Shown here: in pieces, positions 26,584 through 32,818 of the stretch
How the letters are laid out: each line of letters starts with the position of its first letter
Position numbering within the stretch: position 1 is the stretch's first letter
Assembly (NCBI GenBank): GCA_018242065.1
Contig: JAFECQ010000020.1
Span: 1-64,000, forward strand
Source of the DNA: Pseudomonadota bacterium
GTDB lineage: Bacteria > Pseudomonadota > Alphaproteobacteria > UBA9655
Reading direction: 5' to 3'
Length of the DNA: 64,000 nt
Notes under the pieces: generated by a model
Databases searched by the model: none
Told to the model about the DNA's origin: nothing
What the model saw: the letters and a program-made list of their open reading frames with translations, nothing else
Translations under genes and position numbers: made by a program

Positions 26584-27820
26584 CTTCTTTTTGAGAAGCG
26601 ATGTGCTCCTTGGCCGTCTGCGCCCCCATAAAGGTTCCCTCCGTAAATACGATATCAACGACTTGACCTGCGGCAATTTGAATGACCGGCTGGAGTTGCT
26701 CTGCTCGATCAATGTAATATTGGGAGAGACGATCAAGAGCAGTTGAAGCCCCTGATGCCATGCCAGCTGTAAACATATCGCCAATATGGGGAGGAGACGG
26801 TTGCTTTCCTCCTGGCAGAAAAGGATTAATTGGAGTCTGTCGGTTTTGAGGGTTTGCAACATTGCTAAGTCCAGCAAAAACACCTCCCACAAGACTCCGA
26901 GCTAAAAACTGCCCGTCTTTTGAAGCAACAATGCCTCGAATCCCTGTTTTACCATCAGATCCAGCAACATAGCCCGCAACTTGGGTTTCAATAATTTCAC
27001 CTGTCTTTCTTTCAATGCAAGTGAGCTTCTCAAGACGAGCATAAACCCTCTCTGAAGACAGATCTCCAAAAGCACTTGCTGTGCAATGACAATCCTTCAG
27101 ATCACTTTGAAACCGTCTTGGTAAAGTTCCATGATCAATCAATCTTAAGAGCATCGGCCTTGGATCAGATGACGCTGTCATGGATGTAGATGCATCAAGG
27201 CCTGAGAGCAAAACTGTTTTTGCAAAGGCACCTGCAGGGATTGTGGTATCAACGGTCTTGAGTTCTTTAAGCCCTTGTCGCTCAGTTAAGCCTAAAGAGA
27301 ATTTTTGAATAATTTGTCGTTCTTCTTCTCCATCAAACTTTGGAATCCTTGGATTTTCTATGCTTTCATGCAAGGGGTTCTCTGGTTGATAACCCGCGTA
27401 CAAATCTTCTATCCTGCTTTCCAAGTGAAGAACTTTAGATTCTAACTCTTGATCTCCTCTCTCTTCTTTATCTTTGATCGCCTCTTCAAAAAGCGCCTTA
27501 AGAGCATCTATTTCTACACAAAGTTTTTTGTTCTCGTCCTCAATCTTATGCCGCCAGACCTCGTTCAAATCCACTTTATAAGACGCCGTCTCAATCGTTT
27601 TAGGAATCAGTTTGGAAATATCATCCTGCTTCTGAAGAGATTTATTCTCAAAAAGAAAAATGACAATGGCATAAGAAGTTCCTAAGGCCGTCACACAAAG
27701 ACACCCCATCCAAAAAAACTGAAGACGTCTTATCCCTGATGCGGATTGAGGATTAAAACATGGCCGCAGCACTCTATCGAGGGTATGAAGTAATTTGGGC
27801 TTAAGGAATGCGCGTAACAA
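26570..27820 (-). CDS. traB: TraB-type (VirB10-like) channel scaffold protein
   Basis: Inner-membrane protein that spans the periplasm to the outer-membrane core, 416 residues. One membrane segment near residues 33-55 (FFWMGCLCVTALGTSYAIVIF), then a coiled-coil region (about 90-135). The TrbI/VirB10 domain carries TTIPAGAFAKTVLLSGLDA and RPMLLRLIDHGTLPRRF; YVAGSDGKTGIRGIVASKDG matches the family. The start is a TTG at 27820 with GGAGG six bases upstream inside traK, overlapping traK by 20 bases. The stop lies in the heptad element. Confidence 0.92.
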   Translation of the reverse strand: MLRAFLKPKLLHTLDRVLRPCFNPQSASGIRRLQFFWMGCLCVTALGTSYAIVIFLFENKSLQKQDDISKLIPKTIETASYKVDLNEVWRHKIEDENKKLCVEIDALKALFEEAIKDKEERGDQELESKVLHLESRIEDLYAGYQPENPLHESIENPRIPKFDGEEERQIIQKFSLGLTERQGLKELKTVDTTIPAGAFAKTVLLSGLDASTSMTASSDPRPMLLRLIDHGTLPRRFQSDLKDCHCTASAFGDLSSERVYARLEKLTCIERKTGEIIETQVAGYVAGSDGKTGIRGIVASKDGQFLARSLVGGVFAGLSNVANPQNRQTPINPFLPGGKQPSPPHIGDMFTAGMASGASTALDRLSQYYIDRAEQLQPVIQIAAGQVVDIVFTEGTFMGAQTAKEHIASQKEASAQ

Positions 27821-28550
27821 CGTAAGCCTCCGTCGTTTCTCCAGAGTTTAAGGATTTTATTGGCATCAGAATTGCGATGAGATCCTTCTTCTTTGACGGA
27901 AGGTTTGCTGCAAACTCTACTTCTGCGAGAATAACGGGGGCCTCGGTAATATTACGAACCTCATAGGTCAAACAACGAAGCTTTTCTCCTTTCAGCTCTC
28001 TTATTAAGGGATAGAATTCTGTAGGCGTTGTTATATTAAGGGGGATTGCCTTATATCCTAAAGGAATTCGATTATCTCGACAGGCATATATAAGATCTTC
28101 AACCTCATCACGCGTAATTTCAGGTTGAAGAGCCATATTTAGAGACGGTTTTTGCTTTGAAGATTCTCTGTGTATATTAAAAATCAAAGTCTCAGGAAGT
28201 TGATCTTTGGGAATCAGGCGAAGATCTTGTGTGTATCCTCCCTCTGTGACGAAGGTTAAATGAATAGGCTTGGAATTGTTTAAACTCTGAGGACGAATAA
28301 AAATTTGACCATGTTCTTCGTCAGCTTCTAAACTATACTCCCCTGTCATTCCAAAGACATTAAGGATTCGATCCTCTTCAACAGCTATACGGGTGAGATC
28401 TCTCTTAGAGATAGGAGCTTCAATAACTTTTAGATTGTTCAAAGTATGCTGAATAGCAGCTTGTGCTGTTTCCAACAAGAGAATACTTAAAGCAAAACTC
28501 ACATTCGTCATGAGAGAATAAATTTTAAATGATGTTGATTTAGGAGACAT
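27801..28550 (-). CDS. traK: TraK-type (VirB9-like) secretin-domain protein
   Basis: Periplasmic component of the outer-membrane core complex, 249 residues with a signal peptide ending near TAQA. Family-like stretches are ISKRDLTRIAVEEDRILNVFG, IFIRPQSL, the transport-like VTEGGYTQDLRLIPKD and EVEDLIYACR. ATG at 28550 with GGAGGA upstream; overlaps traE by 11 bases. Confidence 0.92.
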   Translation of the reverse strand: MSPKSTSFKIYSLMTNVSFALSILLLETAQAAIQHTLNNLKVIEAPISKRDLTRIAVEEDRILNVFGMTGEYSLEADEEHGQIFIRPQSLNNSKPIHLTFVTEGGYTQDLRLIPKDQLPETLIFNIHRESSKQKPSLNMALQPEITRDEVEDLIYACRDNRIPLGYKAIPLNITTPTEFYPLIRELKGEKLRCLTYEVRNITEAPVILAEVEFAANLPSKKKDLIAILMPIKSLNSGETTEAYVVTRIP

Positions 28551-29100
28551 GGGGAGTTCCTCCAGATATGCTTTCTAAAAGAATCCCCCCGCCTCTTTGG
28601 GTGAATTGAAGAAAAAGAGACTCTTGAACATCACGAATCTGCTTTCCCGCAATAAAGCTTGTTAATAAGCCTTTTACATGAACTTCAAGAGACTTTGGGT
28701 TGGCCGTAACTTCTATCGGTTTAAAATGAGTTGAAAGTTGGAGCTGTATATAGTGTTCTCCATCTTTGAGGAGTTGGTTTTTAAGTGTGCCATAAGCTTC
28801 AGGCGTAGCATATTTTAAGAGAGTCTCGTGATTATAAGAAAAACTACTTGGAGAAATATCCAAGAGAAGTTTTGAGAGATAAGCTCCCATCTCTTCTAAA
28901 TATTCTTTAGAAACCTCTCTGCCTTCAACCCATAAGGTTTTATTAATATAGGGAGGGACAAGAATTGTTCGTTCGCTTTTACAAATGAGTGCAGCGACCA
29001 ACAGCACATTGCTGAGAGATAACACTCCTCCCAAAATCAACAGACCATTCCGTTGAGATAAAAGCTTGATGATGTTCTGATGGAGAAATTCAGCTATCAC
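28540..29100 (-). CDS. traE: TraE-type (VirB5/VirB8-like position) pilus assembly protein
   Basis: Inner-membrane-anchored assembly protein of the F-type pilus, 186 residues, with one N-terminal membrane segment (LLILGGVLSLSNVLLVAALI). This is followed by the TraE-typical ERTILVPPYINKTLWVEG and SKEYLEEMGAYLSKLLLDISP. The start is GTG at 29100, overlapping the traL stop (GTGA), with GGGAG eight bases upstream. Confidence 0.92.
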   Translation of the reverse strand: MIAEFLHQNIIKLLSQRNGLLILGGVLSLSNVLLVAALICKSERTILVPPYINKTLWVEGREVSKEYLEEMGAYLSKLLLDISPSSFSYNHETLLKYATPEAYGTLKNQLLKDGEHYIQLQLSTHFKPIEVTANPKSLEVHVKGLLTSFIAGKQIRDVQESLFLQFTQRGGGILLESISGGTPHVS

Positions 29101-29387
29101 CCAATATACTCCCGAATATGAGAAGGGACAGGGAGCTTTAAAGATCTTTTATACGTTGGAAGATGCCAATAAAGGGCATGAATCAGCATTGCTCCTTCAT
29201 TGCGTTTCTTTAGGGTTCGTAAAAAGGAGACAGTTCCGAGTCCCAACATAAATCCTGTCAAAACCCACCCCATAAAAAGTCCTCCCAGGAGAGGAACCAT
29301 CAAGGCTAATGCTTCGTCCTTATTGACACCTAAAAACCGCAAAGGTTTATCGAGACGATTTAAGATAGTGTGTTCACCTTGATCCAT
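29097..29387 (-). CDS. traL: TraL-type pilus assembly membrane protein
   Basis: A 96-residue protein with the conserved N-terminus HTILNRLDKPLRFLGVNKDE, a hydrophobic hairpin (ALMVPLLGGLFMGWVLTGFMLGLGTV) and the C-terminal LYWHLPTYK motif. In F, TraL is an essential pilus assembly protein. The ATG at 29387 is six bases past the pilin stop; the ribosome site is weak, so it probably depends on coupling. Confidence 0.92.
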   Translation of the reverse strand: MDQGEHTILNRLDKPLRFLGVNKDEALALMVPLLGGLFMGWVLTGFMLGLGTVSFLRTLKKRNEGAMLIHALYWHLPTYKRSLKLPVPSHIREYIG

Positions 29388-29392
29388 AAAAC

Positions 29393-29692
29393 TTACACAC
29401 AAGCAGCATAAGTTGTATTAATCCACACCCTTGCAAATCCAAAACTAGCCGTTGTAATCAATGCAACCACAAAAGGAGTCGGGCTAGATTTCATAAAGGA
29501 AATCGCTGCACCTGCTAAGCACCCACAGATCAATATAATGGGAACAAGGTTGTTATTAAGAATGCTTGCGAGGTTTCCAACGCTTGCGTTGAGCCCCGCA
29601 TCAGGGCTCGCTCCGATAGCGAACGCTCCTGTGTTGCAGAATATCAAAGCAACTGTGAGTGCAAATGATAGACGAAGAAGTTTGTTTTTCAT
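29393..29692 (-). CDS. traA: Conjugative pilin (TraA/VirB2-like)
   Basis: A 99-residue protein of pilin size and place (before traL). It has a signal peptide (MKNKLLRLSFALTVALIF, cut near AFA), a short polar loop, and two hydrophobic helices (LVPIILICGCLAGAAISFM and FVVALITTASFGFARVWI), the two-helix pilin topology. It lacks the exact F TraA signature, so the symbol rests on position and topology. A candidate substrate for the S26 peptidase. Confidence 0.8.
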   Translation of the reverse strand: MKNKLLRLSFALTVALIFCNTGAFAIGASPDAGLNASVGNLASILNNNLVPIILICGCLAGAAISFMKSSPTPFVVALITTASFGFARVWINTTYAACV

Positions 29693-30165
29693 TAGATTTT
29701 CTCTTCTTGTGAATGAATGGGTTGAGTTAAAAAGTAGGCCATGTTCTCAGAATCAGAGCAGGGAGGAATATCCTCACCAAATGATTCATGTTCTTCTTTT
29801 GGTAAGACTTCGTGATGTTCTGATGTGGTTGACCGAAGATACTCAATCTTTCCATCACGGCCTGAAACCACAATTTGAGGAGTCATTCGAGAGCGGTTAT
29901 ATTTATCGATCCACTGCTGGTAGGCAAGCTTCCCTTCGATATAAACCGTATCTCCTTTTTTAAGGACGTCTTTGATCCAAGTAACTGTTGACGGCCTGAA
30001 GACAATAACACGATGCCATTCGGTAGCCGTTTGCCATTCACCGGACATATCTTTCCAAGATGAACTTGTTGCAAGAGAGAAGGTTGCAATTTCACGGCCA
30101 TTTTGAGCTATCCACACCTGAGGAGCTTGTCTTATATTTCCTTTTAATATGACCTTATTGAGCAA
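29692..30165 (-). CDS. ssb: Single-stranded DNA-binding protein
   Basis: An OB-fold SSB, 157 residues: LNKVILKGNIRQAPQV, then IATFSLATSSSWKD, TEWHRVIVF, LKKGDTVYIEGKL and YQQWIDK, in the canonical order. The start is most likely the TTG at 30165: it lies six bases after AAAGGAG and gives the normal SSB N-terminus. The frame extends to 30294, but this only adds 43 residues unlike any SSB. It overlaps the 3' end of the replication-like gene by 11 bases. The C-terminus (HSQEEKI) lacks the usual acidic DDDIPF tip, as in some plasmid SSBs. It probably protects transferred single strands. Confidence 0.9.
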   Translation of the reverse strand: MLNKVILKGNIRQAPQVWIAQNGREIATFSLATSSSWKDMSGEWQTATEWHRVIVFRPSTVTWIKDVLKKGDTVYIEGKLAYQQWIDKYNRSRMTPQIVVSGRDGKIEYLRSTTSEHHEVLPKEEHESFGEDIPPCSDSENMAYFLTQPIHSQEEKI

Positions 30166-31660
30166 TGGATTCTCCTTTCTGAGGATTGTTGGTTGTTGTA
30201 GAGGAAGAATGAGGGAATGTTCTTTGTTGAAAGAAAGCGGCCTCTTCGATAAGACGCGTGCGAAGTGTTCTTGTGTTCGGGAAAGTCTTTTCAATAACAG
30301 GAAAAATCTTCAAGCGAAGACGGTCAATGTGATCAAGTGTTTCTGGATCATGGCTTCCAATCCAAACAAGTCTGCTATTTTCAACTTCTAAGAAACAAGC
30401 ATTGGCAATTCCTTGTAAGTCCCGCAAAGAAATAGATTCTTGGGAATGAGGAGAGAATTCTAGTTGAGAACACCAGTCTTTCCAAAGAGGGTCTTTAATA
30501 GAATCAAGTATGGCTTTTAGTTTTTCATCTCTGACTTGTTGATTTGTTTCATTTTTTTTTGACTCCATGGCATCATGGTCATCAAAGTTTCCTTCCAACA
30601 CTTTGAGAAGGTTTGCTTCCTCTAAAATCCAGTCCAATGTGACGCGCCATCTTCGCGTGCCTTCCCCCATAAGAAAAGAAGAGGACTTCACACGCTCGCA
30701 AAAGCCTTCCCACTCTGACAAGTCATCCTGAAAATAACGATCAAGGAGAAACTGAAGTCGCTGTTTACGTTCATCACTCAGACGAATGATTTCTCCACCT
30801 ACGTTCTTCTTCCACACCTCAATGGCATTTTCTTGCGCGCGCGCTGTGTGCTCTTTGTTTGTAGTCTCTGAAGTAGTCTCTGTTAGGTATAAGAAGTTAC
30901 ATTTTTTGACATTCGAATGAGTATTAGGTTCACCATCGAAAGGTGAATTTTGCGACTCTCCTGTATTATTTTTGAACGTTGCACATATCTGCGGGTTTTG
31001 AGAAGTTGTTTCATCGAAGGTAACTTTTTGTTTCTGTTTTTCGACGTTCGAAGGGTGACTTTTGAACGTTGAGAAATTCTCTTGGTTTTTTCCTTTATGG
31101 CTCTCAAGAAGACATTCTGATCCATGGGATAAAAACATAGCTTGTGGAAAGCCAGGAATCGTATATCCAAGAGCCTGAAGATCAGATTCTAGTTTTCTGA
31201 GATTAACACGATAGTGAGTTGTTTTATCCCACTTGTTTTGGAAATTTCTTCTCTCAGTTATCCATCCTCTTTCAATAAGAAAACGAAGATACCGACGCAT
31301 CGTAACACGGGTCACACGGGTCATCGTTTCTTCAATAAGCTCATGAGCTGTCTTGTAAAACCATCCGTAATGTGGAGAAAATGAAGAATCATCACTGTTA
31401 TCGTCGATTCTTTGTTCTTCTTCCACCTGAAGCTCAAAATCTTTTAACCGTTGGGTCCAATATAAAAGCTGATTAAGGACCACAGCAATAAGCGGATCTC
31501 CCGTCAAAGCCACGAGTTCTTTTCGTATAACAGCAACATTCTGATCTTTAGCGGAAAGATAACTTTTATGTTCATAAGGTTGATCAGGAATACTTATAGG
31601 TGAGGAGGGAGCAATGACTCCCTCCTCAGGCTTGTCTGAATCTCGGGGGAGGACCGTCAT
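30155..31660 (-). CDS. Replication-initiator-like winged-helix protein of the element
   Basis: A 501-residue soluble protein. Residues about 40-160 (AVIRKELVALTGDPLIAVVLNQLLYWTQRLKD, then YKTAHELIEETMTRVTRVTMRRYLRFLIERGWI) form a helix-turn-helix/winged-helix unit of the type found in plasmid and phage replication proteins. The middle (about 170-290) is polar and low in structure. The C-terminal part (about 380-480; LWKDWCSQLEFSPHSQESISL) resembles a DnaA N-terminal-like domain. Its ATG overlaps the stop of a 38-codon leader ORF (TGATG), an arrangement known from plasmid rep genes. A role in element replication or its control is inference; it could instead be a transcription regulator. Confidence 0.6.
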   Translation of the reverse strand: MTVLPRDSDKPEEGVIAPSSPISIPDQPYEHKSYLSAKDQNVAVIRKELVALTGDPLIAVVLNQLLYWTQRLKDFELQVEEEQRIDDNSDDSSFSPHYGWFYKTAHELIEETMTRVTRVTMRRYLRFLIERGWITERRNFQNKWDKTTHYRVNLRKLESDLQALGYTIPGFPQAMFLSHGSECLLESHKGKNQENFSTFKSHPSNVEKQKQKVTFDETTSQNPQICATFKNNTGESQNSPFDGEPNTHSNVKKCNFLYLTETTSETTNKEHTARAQENAIEVWKKNVGGEIIRLSDERKQRLQFLLDRYFQDDLSEWEGFCERVKSSSFLMGEGTRRWRVTLDWILEEANLLKVLEGNFDDHDAMESKKNETNQQVRDEKLKAILDSIKDPLWKDWCSQLEFSPHSQESISLRDLQGIANACFLEVENSRLVWIGSHDPETLDHIDRLRLKIFPVIEKTFPNTRTLRTRLIEEAAFFQQRTFPHSSSTTTNNPQKGESIAQ

Positions 31661-31776
31661 CAGACTTGCCTATCGGTTGGACTCTGTGAATTCCAAGAAA
31701 AACTCACTTCCAATCTTCGCTTAAAGACGCCGTATTTATGTAAATGATGATTTTTTTGTTTTATAAAAGTGAACAT
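31660..31776 (-). CDS. Small leader ORF coupled to the rep-like gene
   Basis: A 38-codon ORF (MFTFIKQKNHHLHKYGVFKR and on to DRQV) with a near-perfect ribosome site (AAGGAG, seven bases before the ATG at 31776). Its TGA overlaps the ATG of the downstream gene as TGATG. That gene has only a poor ribosome site of its own, so reinitiation coupling is plausible. The peptide is basic and resembles nothing I recognise. The longer frame from 31860 needs a TTG without a good ribosome site. Confidence 0.5.
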   Translation of the reverse strand: MFTFIKQKNHHLHKYGVFKRRLEVSFSWNSQSPTDRQV

Positions 31777-31978
31777 AAAAGCGCTCCTTGTTTTTTTGAG
31801 ATCTTCGAATTTTTTGTACGAGGACAACTTCTGAACCCAACAAAAAGCTTCAATAGGCAAAGTAGACGAAAGGAAACTTTTAATTTACTCTTCCTACCGT
31901 ATGGGCCTTTGCGAGGTTCTGTATGCGCACCTGTGATTGCCGGAAAAACTCTCACAGGTGCTTTTAGTTAACCTTTGA
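31777..31978. other. Leader/control region between the HTH gene and the rep-like gene
   Basis: About 200 bases with no convincing gene. Short frames on both strands (plus 31744-31971, minus 31761-31955) overlap each other and lack ribosome sites. It holds the long hairpin at 31927-31961 and a smaller set of inverted segments. The layout is like the control region upstream of plasmid rep genes. Confidence 0.5.
31927..31961 (+). terminator. Hairpin, terminator-like on the plus strand
   Basis: A perfect 10-bp stem (GCACCTGTGA at 31927-31936 and TCACAGGTGC at 31952-31961) with a 15-base loop. On the plus strand it is followed by TTTTAG, as in a weak intrinsic terminator. On the minus strand there is no T run, so it would not stop the tra transcript. 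It could end a short antisense RNA against the rep leader, or be a structural element 18 bases past the HTH gene stop. Confidence 0.5.
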
Positions 31979-32251
31979 TCATTCAAATCTCTCCTGTTGA
32001 TGGTTTACTCTTCTCCCACATTCTAATTTACGTGTATTTCCTTGAAGCAACTCTAATTGAGGCACATAGGTTGTGCTCTTTTTAGCTTTTTGCTCTTCAA
32101 AAGCCTCAATGTCTTGGACACGATAAAAGACATGACGTCCAATTTTAAGAAAACGCGGTCCTCTTCCACTCCACCTCCAATGACTTAAGGTAATGGGTGT
32201 AATCTTCCAACGAAGAGCCAACTCTTCTTCACTAACTAAGGGTACGGGCAT
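31979..32251 (-). CDS. Excisionase/AlpA-like helix-turn-helix protein
   Basis: A 90-residue MerR-superfamily DNA-binding protein. LVSEEELALRWKITPITLSHWRWSGRGPRFLKIGRHVFYRVQDIEAF is the typical HTH_17/excisionase layout: recognition helix, then a wing with the GPRFLKIGRHVFYR strand pair. The ATG at 32251 has AGGAAGG upstream. It is the gene nearest to the att-like site, fitting a directionality factor or a regulator of the downstream rep/tra operon; an AlpA-type activator is equally possible. Confidence 0.75.
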   Translation of the reverse strand: MPVPLVSEEELALRWKITPITLSHWRWSGRGPRFLKIGRHVFYRVQDIEAFEEQKAKKSTTYVPQLELLQGNTRKLECGRRVNHQQERFE

Positions 32252-32302
32252 AGCGATATACCTTCCTGTTTATAATGAACAACATTTTTATAATTGAGAA
32301 TA

Positions 32303-32332
32303 TAAATAATCGATTTTCATTAAGTTAGTCAA
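32303..32332 (-). promoter_or_regulatory. Likely sigma-70 promoter for the HTH-rep-tra unit
   Basis: On the minus strand TTGACT (32327-32332) is followed after 18 bases by TATTTA (32303-32308), about 50 bases before the HTH gene start. Three TATACTTC repeats sit directly upstream of the -35 box. Confidence 0.5.
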
Positions 32333-32347
32333 CTACTTTTTTGTATT

Positions 32348-32387
32348 TATACTTCAATTATACTTCGTAAAGATTGAATTATACTTC
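32348..32387. repeat. Helically phased TATACTTC repeats (operator or iteron candidate)
   Basis: TATACTTC occurs at 32348-32355, 32359-32366 and 32380-32387, spaced 11 and 21 bases, that is one and two helical turns. The last two are part of a longer direct repeat (AATTATACTTC, two variable bases, AAAGATT). They lie just upstream of the -35 box. Confidence 0.6.
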
Positions 32388-32533
32388 ACAAAGATTCACA
32401 AACAGATCCGTAAGGATTGTGCGAGCCTTACCTCAAGATAATCGAGTAAGTTTTTGTGAAATTTTTGAAAAGTCATATCTTAACCAAGATATTTTGGAGT
32501 TTTCATAGTGATAACTTTGAAATTTATCTTACA

Positions 32534-32555
32534 GGTGACAATTTGGTGACAATTA
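32534..32555. repeat. Tandem 11-bp repeat near the attachment site
   Basis: GGTGACAATTT and GGTGACAATTA stand head to tail, about 70 bases from the tRNA fragment. Their place and one-turn spacing fit recombinase or excisionase arm-type binding sites. The rest of 32388-32623 holds no gene and is AT-rich. Confidence 0.5.
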
Positions 32556-32623
32556 AAAAATTACTTGGCTATAAAATGTATTAATATATTGAAATAAAAT
32601 AAAAAATAATTATCTGATTAACA

Positions 32624-32670
32624 GACTCTTAATCAGCGGGTCGCAGGTTCGAATCCTGCAGCGCCCACCA
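32624..32670 (+). other. 3' half of a tRNA-Lys(CTT) gene: element attachment site
   Basis: The sequence from GACTCTTAATCAGC through the T arm (GCAGG, TTCGAAT, CCTGC) to AGCGCCCACCA is the 3' part of a lysine tRNA with anticodon CTT, including the encoded CCA end. The matching 5' half (GGGCGC start, D arm) is absent upstream, where the DNA is AT-rich. Such fragments are left at one end of elements that integrate into the 3' end of tRNA genes. With the tRNA on the plus strand, the element lies to the left, in agreement with the gene content. Confidence 0.8.
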
Positions 32671-32818
32671 GGAAACGTTGTGTCCGTTCTGGGCACATAG
32701 GTAACAGTTTATACCGGAGACATAGGTAACAGTTTTCCCTTGAAGGGGTTGTCTCTGTGCTCAATCATACACGAGTATGCCTTGATGCGGGAGCCAAAAC
32801 AAAAGCGTTAATCCTGAA
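32671..32818. mobile_element. Probable insertion-sequence end remnant
   Basis: Directly after the tRNA CCA comes a stretch with two copies of ACATAGGTAACAGTTT (32694-32709 and 32720-32735). This layout is familiar from the ends of IS481-like transposons. No transposase gene follows. A short plus-strand reading frame from 32757 runs into the next gene and is not convincing. Family assignment is from memory of such ends and is uncertain. Confidence 0.4.

Noticed and set aside
26545-26892. A 115-codon minus-strand ORF overlapping traB
   Set aside because: It is a shadow frame inside traB, whose conserved sequence and start signals are clear.
31744-31971. Plus-strand 75-codon and minus-strand 64-codon ORFs in the rep leader region
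   Set aside because: They overlap each other, lack ribosome sites and look like chance frames in a structured control region.
32600-32670. A complete tRNA-Lys gene
   Set aside because: Only the anticodon loop, T arm and acceptor 3' side are present; the anticodon 5' stem pairs badly and the D arm and 5' acceptor strand are missing.
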